Positions 42,961-53,070 of a stretch of DNA of 64,000 nucleotides are shown piece after piece. The stretch covers positions 1,426,001-1,490,000 of the forward strand of contig NZ_CP114052.1 in NCBI RefSeq assembly GCF_027125355.1. Reading direction: 5' to 3'. The DNA comes from Peptostreptococcus equinus. Lineage in GTDB: Bacteria; Bacillota; Clostridia; Peptostreptococcales; Peptostreptococcaceae. A program made the translations under genes and the position numbers. Every line of letters begins with the position of its first letter. The stretch's first letter is position 1. The notes beneath the pieces are model-generated. The model was not told where the DNA came from. It did no database searches and saw only the letters and a program-made list of their open reading frames with translations.

Positions 42961-43287
42961 GTTAATACCTCCTAGTATATTTATTGATTTAATTAAATTA
43001 TAACAAAGCAATTGTACTCATACAATTGCAAATAACGTTTTCATTATTGAAATTATTAATCTATAATACATTTATTTATAGTTAAAATTAATATACTACA
43101 TGCAATAAAGTTAGATTACTAACTAAATTTCATGAAAAATTCATATTAGCTGGGATTTAGTCTATATCTAATTTCTATAATATTTTTACAATTTACTCTT
43201 ATTTTGGCACCTTGAATTCTAAAAATTGCGAGAGTATAATGAAGCTAATTAAGGCATCTGTCTTAAATAAATAAAGGAGGATTTCTT
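42961..43287. promoter_or_regulatory. Divergent region with the oleate hydratase promoter
   Basis: In this 327-bp stretch a plus-strand promoter TTGAAT (43212-43217), 17 bp, TATAAT (43235-43240) points at the oleate hydratase gene, followed by RBS AAGGAGGA (43274-43281). A perfect 22-bp hairpin GCAATTGTA-CTCA-TACAATTGC sits near 43009-43030. The promoter and RBS are undamaged although the gene is broken. Confidence 0.7.
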
Positions 43288-45060
43288 ATGTACTATACTA
43301 ATGGAAATTTTGAAGCATTTGCAAGACCAAGAAAGCCTGAAGATGTTGATAAAAAATCAGCATATATTATAGGTTCAGGATTAGCTGGATTAGCTGCTGC
43401 AGTATTTTTGATTCGTGACGGATAAATGGAAGGTGAAAGAATTCATATTTTAGAGGAGTTACCTCTTGCTGGCGGATCACTTGATGGTATTAAAAAACCA
43501 GATATTGGTTTTGTAACTCGTGGTGGTCGCGAAATGGAAAATCATTTTGAGTGCATGTGGGATATGTATCGTTCAATTCCATCACTTGAAATTCCTGGTG
43601 CATCATACTTAGATGAATTTTATTGGTTAGATAAAGATGATCCCAATTCTTCTAATTGTCGTTTGATCCATAAAAGAGGAAATAGATTAGATAATGATGG
43701 AGATTTTGCTTTAGGAAAATACCATAAGGAACTTGCAAGCTTAGTGATGACTTCTGAAGAATCTCTTGGAAATAAAACAATTGAGGATGTATTCTCAAAA
43801 GAATTTTTATCAAGTAATTTTTGGTACTACTGGGCTACTATGTTTGCATTTGAAACTTGGCACTCAGCTGCTGAAATGCGTCGATATGCTATGAGATTTA
43901 TACATCATATAGGTGGGCTACCTGATTTTACTTCTTTAAAATTCAACAAGTATAATCAATATGACTCAATGGTAAAACCAATACTTGCTTATCTAGATTC
44001 TCATAATGTAGATATACAATATAACACTAAGGTATTAAATGTAAATGTTGAATTTAAAGATCATAAAAAAATAGCTAAATCACTTTTATTAGAAGAAGAT
44101 GGACAAGAAAAAACATTAGAAATTACACCTAATGATTTTGTGTTTGTAACTAATGGTTCAATAACTGAAAGTACTAATTATGGTAGTCATGACTCAGTTG
44201 CTCAGCCAAATAAAGAGTTAGGTGGCTCATGGACTTTATGGGAAAATTTAGCTGCACAATCTGAAGTATTTGGTCATCCTAAAGTATTTTATAAAGACTT
44301 ACCTTCTAAAAGTTGGTTTGTATCTGCAACAGCTACAATAAAAGATCCTGCTCTTGAACCATATATAGAAAAATTAACTCACCGTGATCTACATGATGGT
44401 AAGGTCAATACTGGTGGTATCATAACAATTGTGGATTCAAATTGGTTGATGAGTTTTGCTATACATCGTCAACCTCATTTTAAAGAGCAAAAAGAGAATG
44501 AAACTATGGTTTGGATTTATGGACTTTATTCAAATGTGGAAGGTAATTATATAAAGAAAAATATAGAAGATTGTACAGGACGTGAAATAACAGAAGAATT
44601 ACTATATCACTTAGGAGTACCAGAATCAAAGATTCATACTCTATCTGGACAAGATTATGTAAATACTGTGCCAGTATATATGCCTTATATCACTAGCTAC
44701 TTTATGCCACGTGTAAAGGGAGATCGTCCTGATGTTATACCACAAGGATCTGTTAATTTAGCATTTATAGGAAATTTTGCTGAATCACCATCTCGTGATA
44801 CAGTTTTTACTACAGAGTATTCAATTAGAACAGCTATGGAAGCCGTTTATATGCTATTGAACATAGAGCGTGGTATTCCTGAAGTATTTGGCTCTGTCTA
44901 TGATATACGTGCATTATTAAATGCTCTATACTACTTGACAGATAAAAAGCAAATTACTGAAATAGATTTCCCTGTTCCAAACTTAATTGAAAAAATAGGT
45001 TTAAAGAAACTTAAAGGGACTTTTATTGAAGAATTGCTAAAAGATGCACATTTACTTTAA
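43288..45060 (+). pseudogene. ohyA: Oleate hydratase with a premature stop at codon 46
   Basis: The product would be a ~590-residue FAD enzyme adding water to oleate (the myosin-cross-reactive antigen family). Codons 1-45 contain the FAD loop [19 protein letters not shown]. Codon 46 is TAA where relatives have Gln (CAA), the next codon is ATG, and the remaining 544 codons are open with ERIHILEELPLAGGSLDG and NLAFIGNFAESPSRD. A single C-to-T change explains the break. Reinitiation at TAAATG might give the C-terminal part, but without the dinucleotide loop it would lack FAD binding. Confidence 0.9.
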
Positions 45061-45130
45061 TGTATAAATTTTCACTTTGCTTTTAAATATTAAAATTTAA
45101 TACTAATACAAATTATATAATATACTAAAT

Positions 45131-45168
45131 AATCATGGTTGCCTTTAAATTAAGAAAGCACCATGATT
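45131..45168 (+). terminator. Terminator of the oleate hydratase gene
   Basis: AATCATGGT/ACCATGATT stem (45131-45139 with 45160-45168) followed by ATTTTTG. Confidence 0.8.
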
Positions 45169-45279
45169 ATTTTTGTTTAATATTTAGTTTATTTTAATAC
45201 AATCTTTATACTTATTTGTTATAATGTCCTGATAATTAAATTGCTTATAATAAAATAATTAGAAAGGAAAATTTAAAAA

Positions 45280-46143
45280 ATGAAACACATTAAAGAAATT
45301 TTAAGAAATAATTTATTATGGATATGGTTTTTAGGTTTTTTTCTTTTAATTGGCGGAGAAATTATTTCAGATATTTGTGGTCCAATAAAACTTCCCTTTT
45401 TTGATAAAGATTTTAACGAAATTTTTAACGCTTACATTAATTTTTGGGGTATATGGTTTTTCACGATTATATATTTGATTATTTTTAAAAGAAAAAATTT
45501 ATCTGTATTAAATTCTTTAAAATATAATACTTCAGGTAATAATATAAAAAATTTATTTTTTGGATTTTTATTAGGTTTAATATTAAATGTATTATGCATA
45601 TTAGTTGCCTACCTAAACGGAGACTTCCAACTATACTTTTTCAAATTTCAGCCAATTCAATTATTCATATTATTTGAAGCAGTATTTGTTCAATCATCTG
45701 CGGAGGAATTAATATGTAGAGGTTTCTTGTATCAAAGAATAAAATCAAGATATAATAGTAAAATTTTAGCTATTATTTCAAATTCACTATTTTTTGCAGC
45801 AATCCATTTAGGTAATGATGGTATATCACCCATTGGTTTTTTAGATTTATTTTTAACAGGAATTTTATTTAGTTTATTTGTGTATTATTTTGACAGTCTT
45901 TGGATGGCTATGGCTTGTCATACAACTTGGAACTTTAGCCAAAATATAATATTTGGACTTCCAAATAGTGGTTTACTTTCCCAATATTCTATTTTTATGA
46001 TGAATAAGAATAGCTTAAAAAATAGTTTTGCTTTTGACAAAATTTTTGGAGTTGAAGGTACTATTATGTCTGTAACAATAATTTCTCTAAGCTGTATTTT
46101 TATATACTTTTATTTTAAAAAATTTAAAAGTAATGAGTTATAA
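45280..46143 (+). CDS. CPBP-family intramembrane metalloprotease
   Basis: A 287-residue protein with about eight helices. The Rce1/CPBP motifs are all present: SSAEELICRGFLYQR (EExxxR), FAAIHLG and MACHTTWNFSQN, which hold the metal and catalytic residues. Bacterial members act in peptide maturation, bacteriocin immunity or membrane homeostasis. No bacteriocin gene is adjacent. The start follows AGAAAGGAAAA. Confidence 0.87.
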   Translation: MKHIKEILRNNLLWIWFLGFFLLIGGEIISDICGPIKLPFFDKDFNEIFNAYINFWGIWFFTIIYLIIFKRKNLSVLNSLKYNTSGNNIKNLFFGFLLGLILNVLCILVAYLNGDFQLYFFKFQPIQLFILFEAVFVQSSAEELICRGFLYQRIKSRYNSKILAIISNSLFFAAIHLGNDGISPIGFLDLFLTGILFSLFVYYFDSLWMAMACHTTWNFSQNIIFGLPNSGLLSQYSIFMMNKNSLKNSFAFDKIFGVEGTIMSVTIISLSCIFIYFYFKKFKSNEL

Positions 46144-46316
46144 AAATAATAAAAAATAGGTACGCTTTTAAGTAACGCTACTTTTTTATTATTTTTACAT
46201 AGCATTTGTTTCTTCTATATATAAAAAACAATATTTCTAAATAAATTCGCTAATCTTTATTTTTGAATAAAACAATTAACTTAGGGTAAAAATAAGCTAA
46301 GAAAGAAGGGATGAAT

Positions 46317-47180
46317 ATGAAAATCGAAAAATACAAGGTAAGCGATGGCAAAGATTTTTCTCTTGATGATTTTGCTACAAATGATAAAGGTGGTTATAAA
46401 AACAAAGATGAAGCTCTAAGTGATATGAATAAGAATATTGAAAAGATTGAATCTGAACAGGACAAGTTATATGCTCAAAATCAAAAATCTGTGCTTCTTA
46501 TTATTCAAGCTATGGATGCTGCTGGTAAGGACGGATTGATAAAACATGTCATGACTGGTCTCAATCCACAAGGTACCCAAGTTTTCAGTTTCAAACAACC
46601 TTCAGCTGAAGAGTTAGATCATGATTTTCTTTGGCGTTATAACAAGTCTCTACCAGAAAGAGGCCGTATTGGTATTTTTAATCGTTCATATTATGAAGAT
46701 GTATTGGTAGTCAAGGTTCATAATCTGATTGAGGTGAACCAATATCCATACAACAAGGTTAATGATAAGTTTTGGTACAACCGTTATGAACATATTAAAA
46801 ATTATGAAAAATATCTTTATGACAATGGAATTATACCAGTAAAAATTTTTTTAAATGTGTCTAAGGATGAACAAAAAGAGCGTTTTATGAGTAGGCTAAA
46901 CGATTCTAGCAAAAATTGGAAATTTTCTATAGCAGATGTTAAAGAAAGAGCTTATTGGAATGAGTACCAAAAGGCTTATCAAGATGCAATAAGTGCTACA
47001 GCAAGTGAAATTGCACCTTGGTATATAATACCAGCTGACAAAAAATGGTTTGCCCGTTTACTTGTATCTGAAATTTTCCTTCACATACTAAAAGGTATGA
47101 ATTTAGAATATCCTCAGATTAGCAAAGAAGAGAGTGCTAGATTGGCAGATGCAAAAAAAGCATTAGAAGAAGAAAAATAA
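46317..47180 (+). CDS. Polyphosphate kinase 2 family protein
   Basis: A 287-residue PPK2-family phosphotransferase (polyphosphate to nucleotide). Walker A is AMDAAGKDGLIKHVM. The lid region has RIGIFNRSYYEDVL with the Walker B acid, and KIFLNVSKDEQKERFMSRL follows. A single domain of this length is the class I/III form, often making ADP or ATP from AMP or ADP with polyphosphate. Of two in-frame ATGs, 46317 is better spaced from AAGAAGGG than 46311. Confidence 0.9.
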   Translation: MKIEKYKVSDGKDFSLDDFATNDKGGYKNKDEALSDMNKNIEKIESEQDKLYAQNQKSVLLIIQAMDAAGKDGLIKHVMTGLNPQGTQVFSFKQPSAEELDHDFLWRYNKSLPERGRIGIFNRSYYEDVLVVKVHNLIEVNQYPYNKVNDKFWYNRYEHIKNYEKYLYDNGIIPVKIFLNVSKDEQKERFMSRLNDSSKNWKFSIADVKERAYWNEYQKAYQDAISATASEIAPWYIIPADKKWFARLLVSEIFLHILKGMNLEYPQISKEESARLADAKKALEEEK

Positions 47181-47208
47181 ATATCAGTGCTACAAATTAA
47201 AAATATTT

Positions 47209-47249
47209 AAAAGTAACCGCTAATTATAAAATTAAACGGTTACTTTTTT
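47209..47249. terminator. Bidirectional terminator
   Basis: AAAAGTAACCG/CGGTTACTTTT arms (47209-47219, 47237-47247), T-rich on both exits, between convergent genes. It overlaps the stop region of the gene at 47240. Confidence 0.85.
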
Positions 47250-48289
47250 GTGTATAAAACTTTATCTATTCTAGTAGAATTTAATTCAGTATCATCAGCT
47301 AGGTAATCATACTTTCCTTTTTCAAGATCAAACCTTTTTCTAAAATCATCCTTCTTTTCGTCCATTAGCTCTATATTTAGCTCCTGCATTAAACTAACAC
47401 AATAAAACTTAAATCCCTCTATATATTTATCTAATTCAGTTTCATATATTTTTATTAAATTATTTATATCATTTTTATTTTTCTTATAGTCCTCTTCTGA
47501 ATATATCTTGTGCTCCTTATTTGCATCATCAATTACAATTGAATTTACTAAAAATAGACTTGAATTAATATATTCTTTAATATACTTCTCATTATTGCAA
47601 ATTGCAAACATATTATCATATATTTTTTCAAATATACGATCTTCCAATACATAAAATTCTTGTGAATAATTCCCTGTAAAAATAGGTCTATAGTATGAAA
47701 AATACTCTATTTTGCTCATTAAAATATGCATTTTTTTTATGGACTTCAATAAATGTTGATGTATTTTACCTTTTATATTTCCCCATTTTTCTGAATTTAT
47801 TTCCCCAATATTTTCTAAATACTCTACGTTAGAAGGATCAAGTATATAGTAATAAGCCTCAAATTGCATAATATTCTCATTCTTCAAAACTTCATGCATA
47901 ATAGCCTTACATTGATATATTTCATAAAAAAATTCATCTTTAGCGACCTTTAAATCATTAATATTTTCTAGAAATTTTTCTAGTTTTTCAATTCTATTAG
48001 CTACATTATCCTTTTTATGGTTATATTTCATCTGTATAAAAAAAGTGAATGCTGCAATACTTACAGTAAGAACCCTTCCAATATATGAACCATAATAGGA
48101 AAACCACTTATTATAATTGCTAATACTATATCCATACTCTATATAGTTAAATATTAATGAATATATAATAGAGACAAAGAAAAGTATAAATGATACTACT
48201 AATAAGACTTTCATGATGTCTATTGCATATTTAGTATTTTTTTGACTATTGATTTTTCTTCTATATTTCTTTGGCATAATAGTAAACAT
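47240..48289 (-). CDS. Two-helix membrane protein with large cytoplasmic domain (abortive-infection-like layout)
   Basis: A 349-residue protein. Two N-terminal membrane helices (about 26-48 and 70-88) are followed by a 250-residue helical cytoplasmic part rich in Lys, Glu and Tyr. This layout recalls the putative phage abortive infection (putAbiC) proteins, but I see no shared motif strong enough to be sure. The RBS is weak. It is a single gene, next to a remnant of the type I antitoxin repeat. Confidence 0.5.
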   Translation of the reverse strand: MFTIMPKKYRRKINSQKNTKYAIDIMKVLLVVSFILFFVSIIYSLIFNYIEYGYSISNYNKWFSYYGSYIGRVLTVSIAAFTFFIQMKYNHKKDNVANRIEKLEKFLENINDLKVAKDEFFYEIYQCKAIMHEVLKNENIMQFEAYYYILDPSNVEYLENIGEINSEKWGNIKGKIHQHLLKSIKKMHILMSKIEYFSYYRPIFTGNYSQEFYVLEDRIFEKIYDNMFAICNNEKYIKEYINSSLFLVNSIVIDDANKEHKIYSEEDYKKNKNDINNLIKIYETELDKYIEGFKFYCVSLMQELNIELMDEKKDDFRKRFDLEKGKYDYLADDTELNSTRIDKVLYTKK

Positions 48290-48485
48290 TTACAACTATA
48301 AGCTAATAATTTCCACTATAGTCGTTCCCCTTCCTTTTAATTTTTTTAACTATATTATTATTAGATTTCTTATTTTTTTTATTGATAATATTTATAATTA
48401 TAACATTTTAAATCATAATATTACACCAAAATATAAAATATAACTTTAAATGCTATTTAATAAATTGATTTATTTACTAGCTTTT

Positions 48486-48562
48486 TATGTAAAATAAAAC
48501 AGAAATTAAATATGTAAAATAAGACAGAAATTAAAAAGGAAGAGCACAAACTCTTCCTGATG
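48486..48562 (+). repeat. Remnant third copy of the type I antitoxin RNA 5' half
   Basis: In the gene-free stretch 48290-48633, two tandem 25-bp units (48486-48510, 48511-48535; one mismatch) lead into AAAGGAAGAGC...CTCTTCCT. The same TAAAATA..GAAAT..AAAAGGAAGAG block and hairpin occur at 52637-52680 and 56764-56808. The 3' half with the terminator is missing here. Confidence 0.55.
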
Positions 48563-48633
48563 TAATAAAATTTAAGCTAATTAAGAATACTGTTCTTTGA
48601 AAAAATACAATATTCTAGATTAAATTGTAATTT

Positions 48634-49254
48634 CTATTTATAAACTTTAAAAAGTGCTTTTGTTATAGGTATAACTATAATAATTGCTGCAATTGCTTCT
48701 GGAATACCAGAAACTGCAACCGTTGCCATTATTAGATCAAACACTGAAGATAAAGCTACTTGTTTTGCCTGTGCATACTGACCAGCAAATAAGATATATA
48801 TACTACCCATTACAAAAATTGTATTTACCATAGACCCTATAAAGGCTGTAGTTGCAAGTGATATATATTTATTTATATTTACTTTTTTAAAAGCAATCCA
48901 TAGCCATCCGCAAATTATACCTATAAACACCCTACATCCAATTGAAATCCAAAGTGCTCTAAAAACTCCACTAAAACCACTGGTACTTAAAAATGGTGAA
49001 AAAGCAAAAGATAATAAAGTTGGTGATAGGGTGTTGCTTACTAAAGAGCAAAATCCAAATGTAAATCCTAGGATAGCTCCTGCTAGAGGACCTAATAGTA
49101 TAGCCCCAATAATTACTGGTATATGTACAGTTGTTGCCTTAATAATTGGCAGTTGAATCATACCTAAAGGTGTATTTGCCAAAAGTATGATTATAGCTGC
49201 TATAAGTGAAACACTCACAGTCCAGCGTATATCTTTCTTTTCATGAACAATCAT
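48634..49254 (-). CDS. ECF transporter S component
   Basis: A 206-residue membrane protein with about six helices. The N-terminal IIILLANTPLGMIQLPIIKA, then HIPVIIGAILLGPLAGAILGFTFG, is the substrate-binding part of PF12822 S components, close to the PanT/HmpT group for vitamins such as pantothenate. It depends on a shared EcfAAT module located elsewhere. An AGGAGGAAAT lies about 13 bp before the ATG. The vitamin cannot be named with confidence. Confidence 0.8.
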   Translation of the reverse strand: MIVHEKKDIRWTVSVSLIAAIIILLANTPLGMIQLPIIKATTVHIPVIIGAILLGPLAGAILGFTFGFCSLVSNTLSPTLLSFAFSPFLSTSGFSGVFRALWISIGCRVFIGIICGWLWIAFKKVNINKYISLATTAFIGSMVNTIFVMGSIYILFAGQYAQAKQVALSSVFDLIMATVAVSGIPEAIAAIIIVIPITKALFKVYK

Positions 49255-49414
49255 TGTTTAACATATTTCCTCCTGTTATCGTTTTTTAATATAGCACAAT
49301 TTTATACTAACTTAAATAATATACCATGATGATTATAATAAAACAACAACAGTAGTTTATTTCAAAATGTCTCCAATATAATTTTATTATTTTTTCCAGT
49401 TGAATTAAATATTT

Positions 49415-50785
49415 TTAATTCAACTCTCCATTTATAGTCCTATTTGAAATCCATCCCGTAACACCATCATATGTTACCTTGTACCAAATTCTAGTAGGAT
49501 GATCAATGCTTGTATCAATAACATGAATCTTTGTACCCGATAAGAGTGTTTTTATTATAGCTGAGTTAATATCTGGCCTAGCTCTCATATTTGTATTTTT
49601 TGCATGTATTACAAAGTCTTTTCCTTTTGCATATTCAGCCTCCTGAGCTTCTCTTTTTTTAATATTATTTTCTTCAAATTCACTATTTTTTTGTTGTGTT
49701 TTAGAAATTGATTTTGAAGCGGACTCTGTTCCTAAGCCCAAAACCTTAATCTTCGCATATGGCTGACCTAGAGGTAATCTAGTATCAGAAGGCCATGCAC
49801 CATCATTTGGACCCAGACTTACTACAACATTTTTACCATTATAAGCTCTTACATCTTCTACAGATGTAGCTATTATTTCAGGAGCAGAATTATTACGTCT
49901 GCCATCTGAAGTTGGTAATGATATCTTCTGTGAGCTTGATGGTATAAATATTGCATATTCCGATTCATCAATTCCCAAGTTTGATTTAGGAATTCCTTGT
50001 TCTGCTATACGTTGATATTTTATCAATTGTTCAGGACTCATTATTGAAATTTTACCATATAAAACAAATCTACCTGCATTTTTTTCTCTCTCAATTATCA
50101 CATCTAATTTATCTTCCTGTTCACTTCCTTGGGTAGAACTATTTAGTTTCTTATTTACTTCTTCTTTTTGTATTTTTTTACCTGCTAATTCATCTATTTG
50201 ACTTCTATCATCTATACTTATAAAATTTATATCTTTGGCATTATCATCTTTTGGAGAATCATCAAATTTACCCTCCCAAATTTTTTCTCGGCTTAATTTA
50301 TTATCTTTTATTTTGATTTTTTCTATAATAGTATCCATATTTCCTGGTACAGTTTGCCAATATATCAATCCATCTCCATCATCTTTTGTCTTCAGATTAG
50401 CTCTTAAACTTCCTGATGCACCATACTGTATGGGTTCATCTATCTCTATTAATTTATTATCTTTCTTATCATAAGAGAATATTTTTACCCACCTTTCATG
50501 ATATTCTGTCAGCTTTACAATGACTAATTGAGATACCTCATCTCCATCCATTTTTACAATAGAATACTCATATTTATCTGCGTTCTGATTATTGTCCCCA
50601 TAATTATATTCACTAGCTTTATCTAAAGCTTGGCTGTACAATTTCGCAGATTTTTTTCCAATATCTTCCTTAAGATTTTCTTCCATGGTTATAGATTTTT
50701 TCGCTTGTTTTTTCTCTTCTTTTTTACATCCAACTACTCCTAGTGGTAAGAAAAATGCCAACAATAAGATAATAATTTTTTTCAT
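49415..50785 (-). CDS. Lipoprotein with C-terminal SH3 domain
   Basis: A 456-residue lipoprotein. The signal ends at the lipobox GVVGCKKEE. A middle domain (about 50-190) resembles sensor-like repeats of clostridial lipoproteins, a polar linker follows, and a bacterial SH3_3 domain closes the protein (about 393-452): FVIHAKNTNMRARPDINSAI and WYKVTYDGVTGWISNRT. SH3_3 domains often bind wall peptides. The gene has its own promoter region and no clear partners. Confidence 0.8.
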   Translation of the reverse strand: MKKIIILLLAFFLPLGVVGCKKEEKKQAKKSITMEENLKEDIGKKSAKLYSQALDKASEYNYGDNNQNADKYEYSIVKMDGDEVSQLVIVKLTEYHERWVKIFSYDKKDNKLIEIDEPIQYGASGSLRANLKTKDDGDGLIYWQTVPGNMDTIIEKIKIKDNKLSREKIWEGKFDDSPKDDNAKDINFISIDDRSQIDELAGKKIQKEEVNKKLNSSTQGSEQEDKLDVIIEREKNAGRFVLYGKISIMSPEQLIKYQRIAEQGIPKSNLGIDESEYAIFIPSSSQKISLPTSDGRRNNSAPEIIATSVEDVRAYNGKNVVVSLGPNDGAWPSDTRLPLGQPYAKIKVLGLGTESASKSISKTQQKNSEFEENNIKKREAQEAEYAKGKDFVIHAKNTNMRARPDINSAIIKTLLSGTKIHVIDTSIDHPTRIWYKVTYDGVTGWISNRTINGELN

Positions 50786-51397
50786 TTTATAGACTCCTTT
50801 TAGTTAAACAAATTTTTATCAGTATATAAATGTTATCTTGGCTTAAGCTCATATTATATTTTATCTTAACATTTAGATAATTTATTAATTTAATAATAAC
50901 ATTATTTTATTTTAATTTCTACTAGTTATAATTTTTTAATATTACAACTAATAAATATGTGTATACTGATAAAATAGGTAATAACAATATATAATATCCC
51001 CTTAATAACAATTTGAAATCTATTTTGAATGAGTTAAATATAAAGCCAGTAAAATTATATAAATTAAAAAACATACTATAGAATAAATTCCCCACTCTAT
51101 TACCAGAATACCAAGATAAAAAATCCTAAATACAGCAAAGGTAATCCTCTTTATTTCTAATGTTTGTATAGCATTATGACCATCTACAGTTCTAATAAAA
51201 AGAAATACTAAAAATATAAATTTAGTATTTCCAATATATTCAATACTTTTATTTCTTTATTGATGAAGATGATAGTATTGTAAAATGTAGTTATTACACA
51301 ATTATTGTACGTAATTTATTAATATTGTAATCTAATAGGATTGATTTAATCTTATCGACTATCTCCACAGATACCACCTTATGGTTAATTTTTTATA
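50786..51397. other. Gene-free region with a decayed membrane-protein remnant
   Basis: 612 bp with no intact gene. On the minus strand, about 51015-51180 keeps a coding-like frame (RITFAVFRIFYLGILVIEWG, then YSIVCFLIYIILLAL) with no start codon. Its 5' side abuts the ssrA-like signature at 51202-51274, so it was probably cut by an insertion. Confidence 0.4.
51202..51274 (-). other. Degenerate ssrA 3'-end/attachment copy
   Basis: Terminator-like GAAATACTAAA...TTTAGTATTTCC (51202-51232) then TGATGAAGATGAT (51261-51273), in the same order and spacing as the better copies at 53760-53836 and 55383-55459. The bases that follow (TTGTAAAATG) also resemble those after the 55.4-kb copy (TTGTAAAGTA). 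Confidence 0.5.
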
Positions 51398-52444
51398 TTA
51401 TCTCATAAATATTTGATTCGTATATGTACTCTTAATATTCACTTTTTTCTTTATTTTATATTCTTTTGATAATTTACAAATATTGTCAAAACCTATTGTT
51501 ATATAATCATTATTTACTTTTATAGATTTACTTATAGGAAATTCATATCTTCCTTTTTTTGATAAAGTTTTATTTTCTTTATCAAATTCATATACACTAG
51601 ACTTGGAAGAAGAAGTCCTCATATCATCACAGGCAAATATGGTTAATTTATTTTTATTATTAAATATAGATACAAAATCTTCTGATGCATATTTATAATT
51701 TATTACTTTTTTATTATTTACATCTACAACTGTTAATATAGATTGATATGGACTGTTTTGATCGTTTCCAACTAAGTAAAGTGAATCTTTGCTATATGCA
51801 TAGTCATTATAAAACGGGAAAATTTCCTTACCTATTGGTATTATATCTATTGTATCTAATGTCCTTTTAGAAAGTATGTGTATATAGGTTGTACGTTCTT
51901 TTATATTCTCATACACTAGTGAAATTTTTTCTCCCATATCAATTATATTTTCTACTCTACCGTTATGATCTTTATCTAATATTTTTTTGATAGGCATTTT
52001 ACCATCTTTATTTTGCTTATATAAAAAAACTCCCTTATCCCAATTAAAACTAGTATATATGTTATTCTTATCAACTAATATAGAATCTGGATTTGAAGAC
52101 ATCAACTTTATATTTGATTCATTGAAAGTATCTAAAGAATATACTAATAATTTATCTGAATCATTTTTATACTTTAAATCATTATCATTTTGCTTAGTTA
52201 TATATACGCTATTATTACTTATGCTTAAAGATTGTGTATTCGTACCTATAACACTATGCTTTGTTTCTATACGTTCTTTTATATTTAGTTTATTATCCAA
52301 TAAATAAAAATATGATTTTGATTCCCCAGGTTTACTTTCAATTACTACAATATTATTTTCTTTATCATAAACTTTATTATTTGAACATCCTACTAAAAAT
52401 ACAAAAAAGCAAAATGTAATAAGAATTAAAATACATTTTTTCAT
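51398..52444 (-). CDS. Hypothetical lipoprotein, possible beta-propeller
   Basis: A 348-residue lipoprotein (signal to lipobox FLVGCSNN). The mature part consists of repeated short strand pairs such as KSYFYLLDNKLNIKE, KLLVYSLDTFNES, TTYIHILSKRTLDTI and QSILTVVDVNNKKVI, which suggests a beta-propeller. I recognise no family. It lies in the ssrA-flanked accessory region and may be element cargo. Confidence 0.6.
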   Translation of the reverse strand: MKKCILILITFCFFVFLVGCSNNKVYDKENNIVVIESKPGESKSYFYLLDNKLNIKERIETKHSVIGTNTQSLSISNNSVYITKQNDNDLKYKNDSDKLLVYSLDTFNESNIKLMSSNPDSILVDKNNIYTSFNWDKGVFLYKQNKDGKMPIKKILDKDHNGRVENIIDMGEKISLVYENIKERTTYIHILSKRTLDTIDIIPIGKEIFPFYNDYAYSKDSLYLVGNDQNSPYQSILTVVDVNNKKVINYKYASEDFVSIFNNKNKLTIFACDDMRTSSSKSSVYEFDKENKTLSKKGRYEFPISKSIKVNNDYITIGFDNICKLSKEYKIKKKVNIKSTYTNQIFMR

Positions 52445-52648
52445 TCTATACTCCTTTCAAAAATAGATATTATTTAAATTTAACTATACCCTGTATATTT
52501 TACTGAATGCTTCCCTTTTTACCTTGCAATTACTTATATGTATTTTTAAACTTCTTACAAATTTATAAAATAAAATTTACTAAAATCTATATTATTAAAC
52601 CTATTTATGTTTATATACTAATAACACAATTTGTGGTATAAAATAGTA

Positions 52649-52762
52649 TAGAAATAAAAAGGAAGAGCGATATCTCTTCCTCATGCAAATCAGTCAAAGA
52701 CGGTGGTTAATGAAGTTATTTGAAATAACCTTTACTCGACGAAGTTAGAAGGTTATTTTTTT
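52649..52762 (+). ncRNA. Orphan copy of the type I antitoxin RNA
   Basis: TATAAA (52637-52642) precedes an RNA of about 110 nt: hairpin GGAAGAG/CTCTTCC, the block AAAGACGGTGGTTAATGAAG, and terminator AATAACC/GGTTATT (52724-52757) with a T run. It is about 80% like the RNA at 56776-56890. Here the opposing toxin gene and its promoter are missing. The sequence jumps directly to the DNA that follows the toxin promoter in the other copy. Confidence 0.6.
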
Positions 52763-52974
52763 GCATAGTACAAATAAAATCAGACAATATAATACTAAAC
52801 TCAATTATATAAAACTATCTATTGCTATAATGATTTAAGAGTACTATTAACACTTATATTTTTATTTACATTCATAATTTATGCTTTTTAATTACAAAGG
52901 GTATACTTCCAAAAAATAATAATAAATTTATTGCTAAAATTACCTTTATTATTGAGTTTACCTCCCCCCAAATT

Positions 52975-53070
52975 TTAAATTCGGCAAGTAAAAAATATAC
53001 TTATAAACAACATTAAAACTTTACTTATTAATTCCCATGCTTTTCTTTTTCTAATATTTAAATTTTCCAT
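52975..53070 (-). CDS. 31-residue membrane peptide
   Basis: A short frame starting MENLNIRKRKAWELISKVLM with a GGAGAG site 6 bp before the ATG, then one hydrophobic segment and a stop. Just downstream GGGGGGAGG precedes another hydrophobic frame that starts with ATA instead of ATG. Both look like small-toxin-type peptides or their remains; neither is known to me. Confidence 0.35.
   Translation of the reverse strand: MENLNIRKRKAWELISKVLMLFISIFFTCRI

Noticed and set aside
48486..48535. Two tandem 25-bp repeats as a possible CRISPR
   Set aside because: No spacers, two adjacent copies only; they belong to the duplicated antitoxin RNA 5' region. No CRISPR array was seen anywhere in the window.
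51015..51260. A single start-less membrane protein reading through the 51.2-kb hairpin
   Set aside because: The part upstream of about 51180 coincides with the copied ssrA terminator, so the open frame there is accidental.
52872..52950. Hydrophobic 26-codon frame behind GGGGGGAGG
   Set aside because: Its first codon is ATA, not an accepted start; kept only as a possible dead small-toxin gene.
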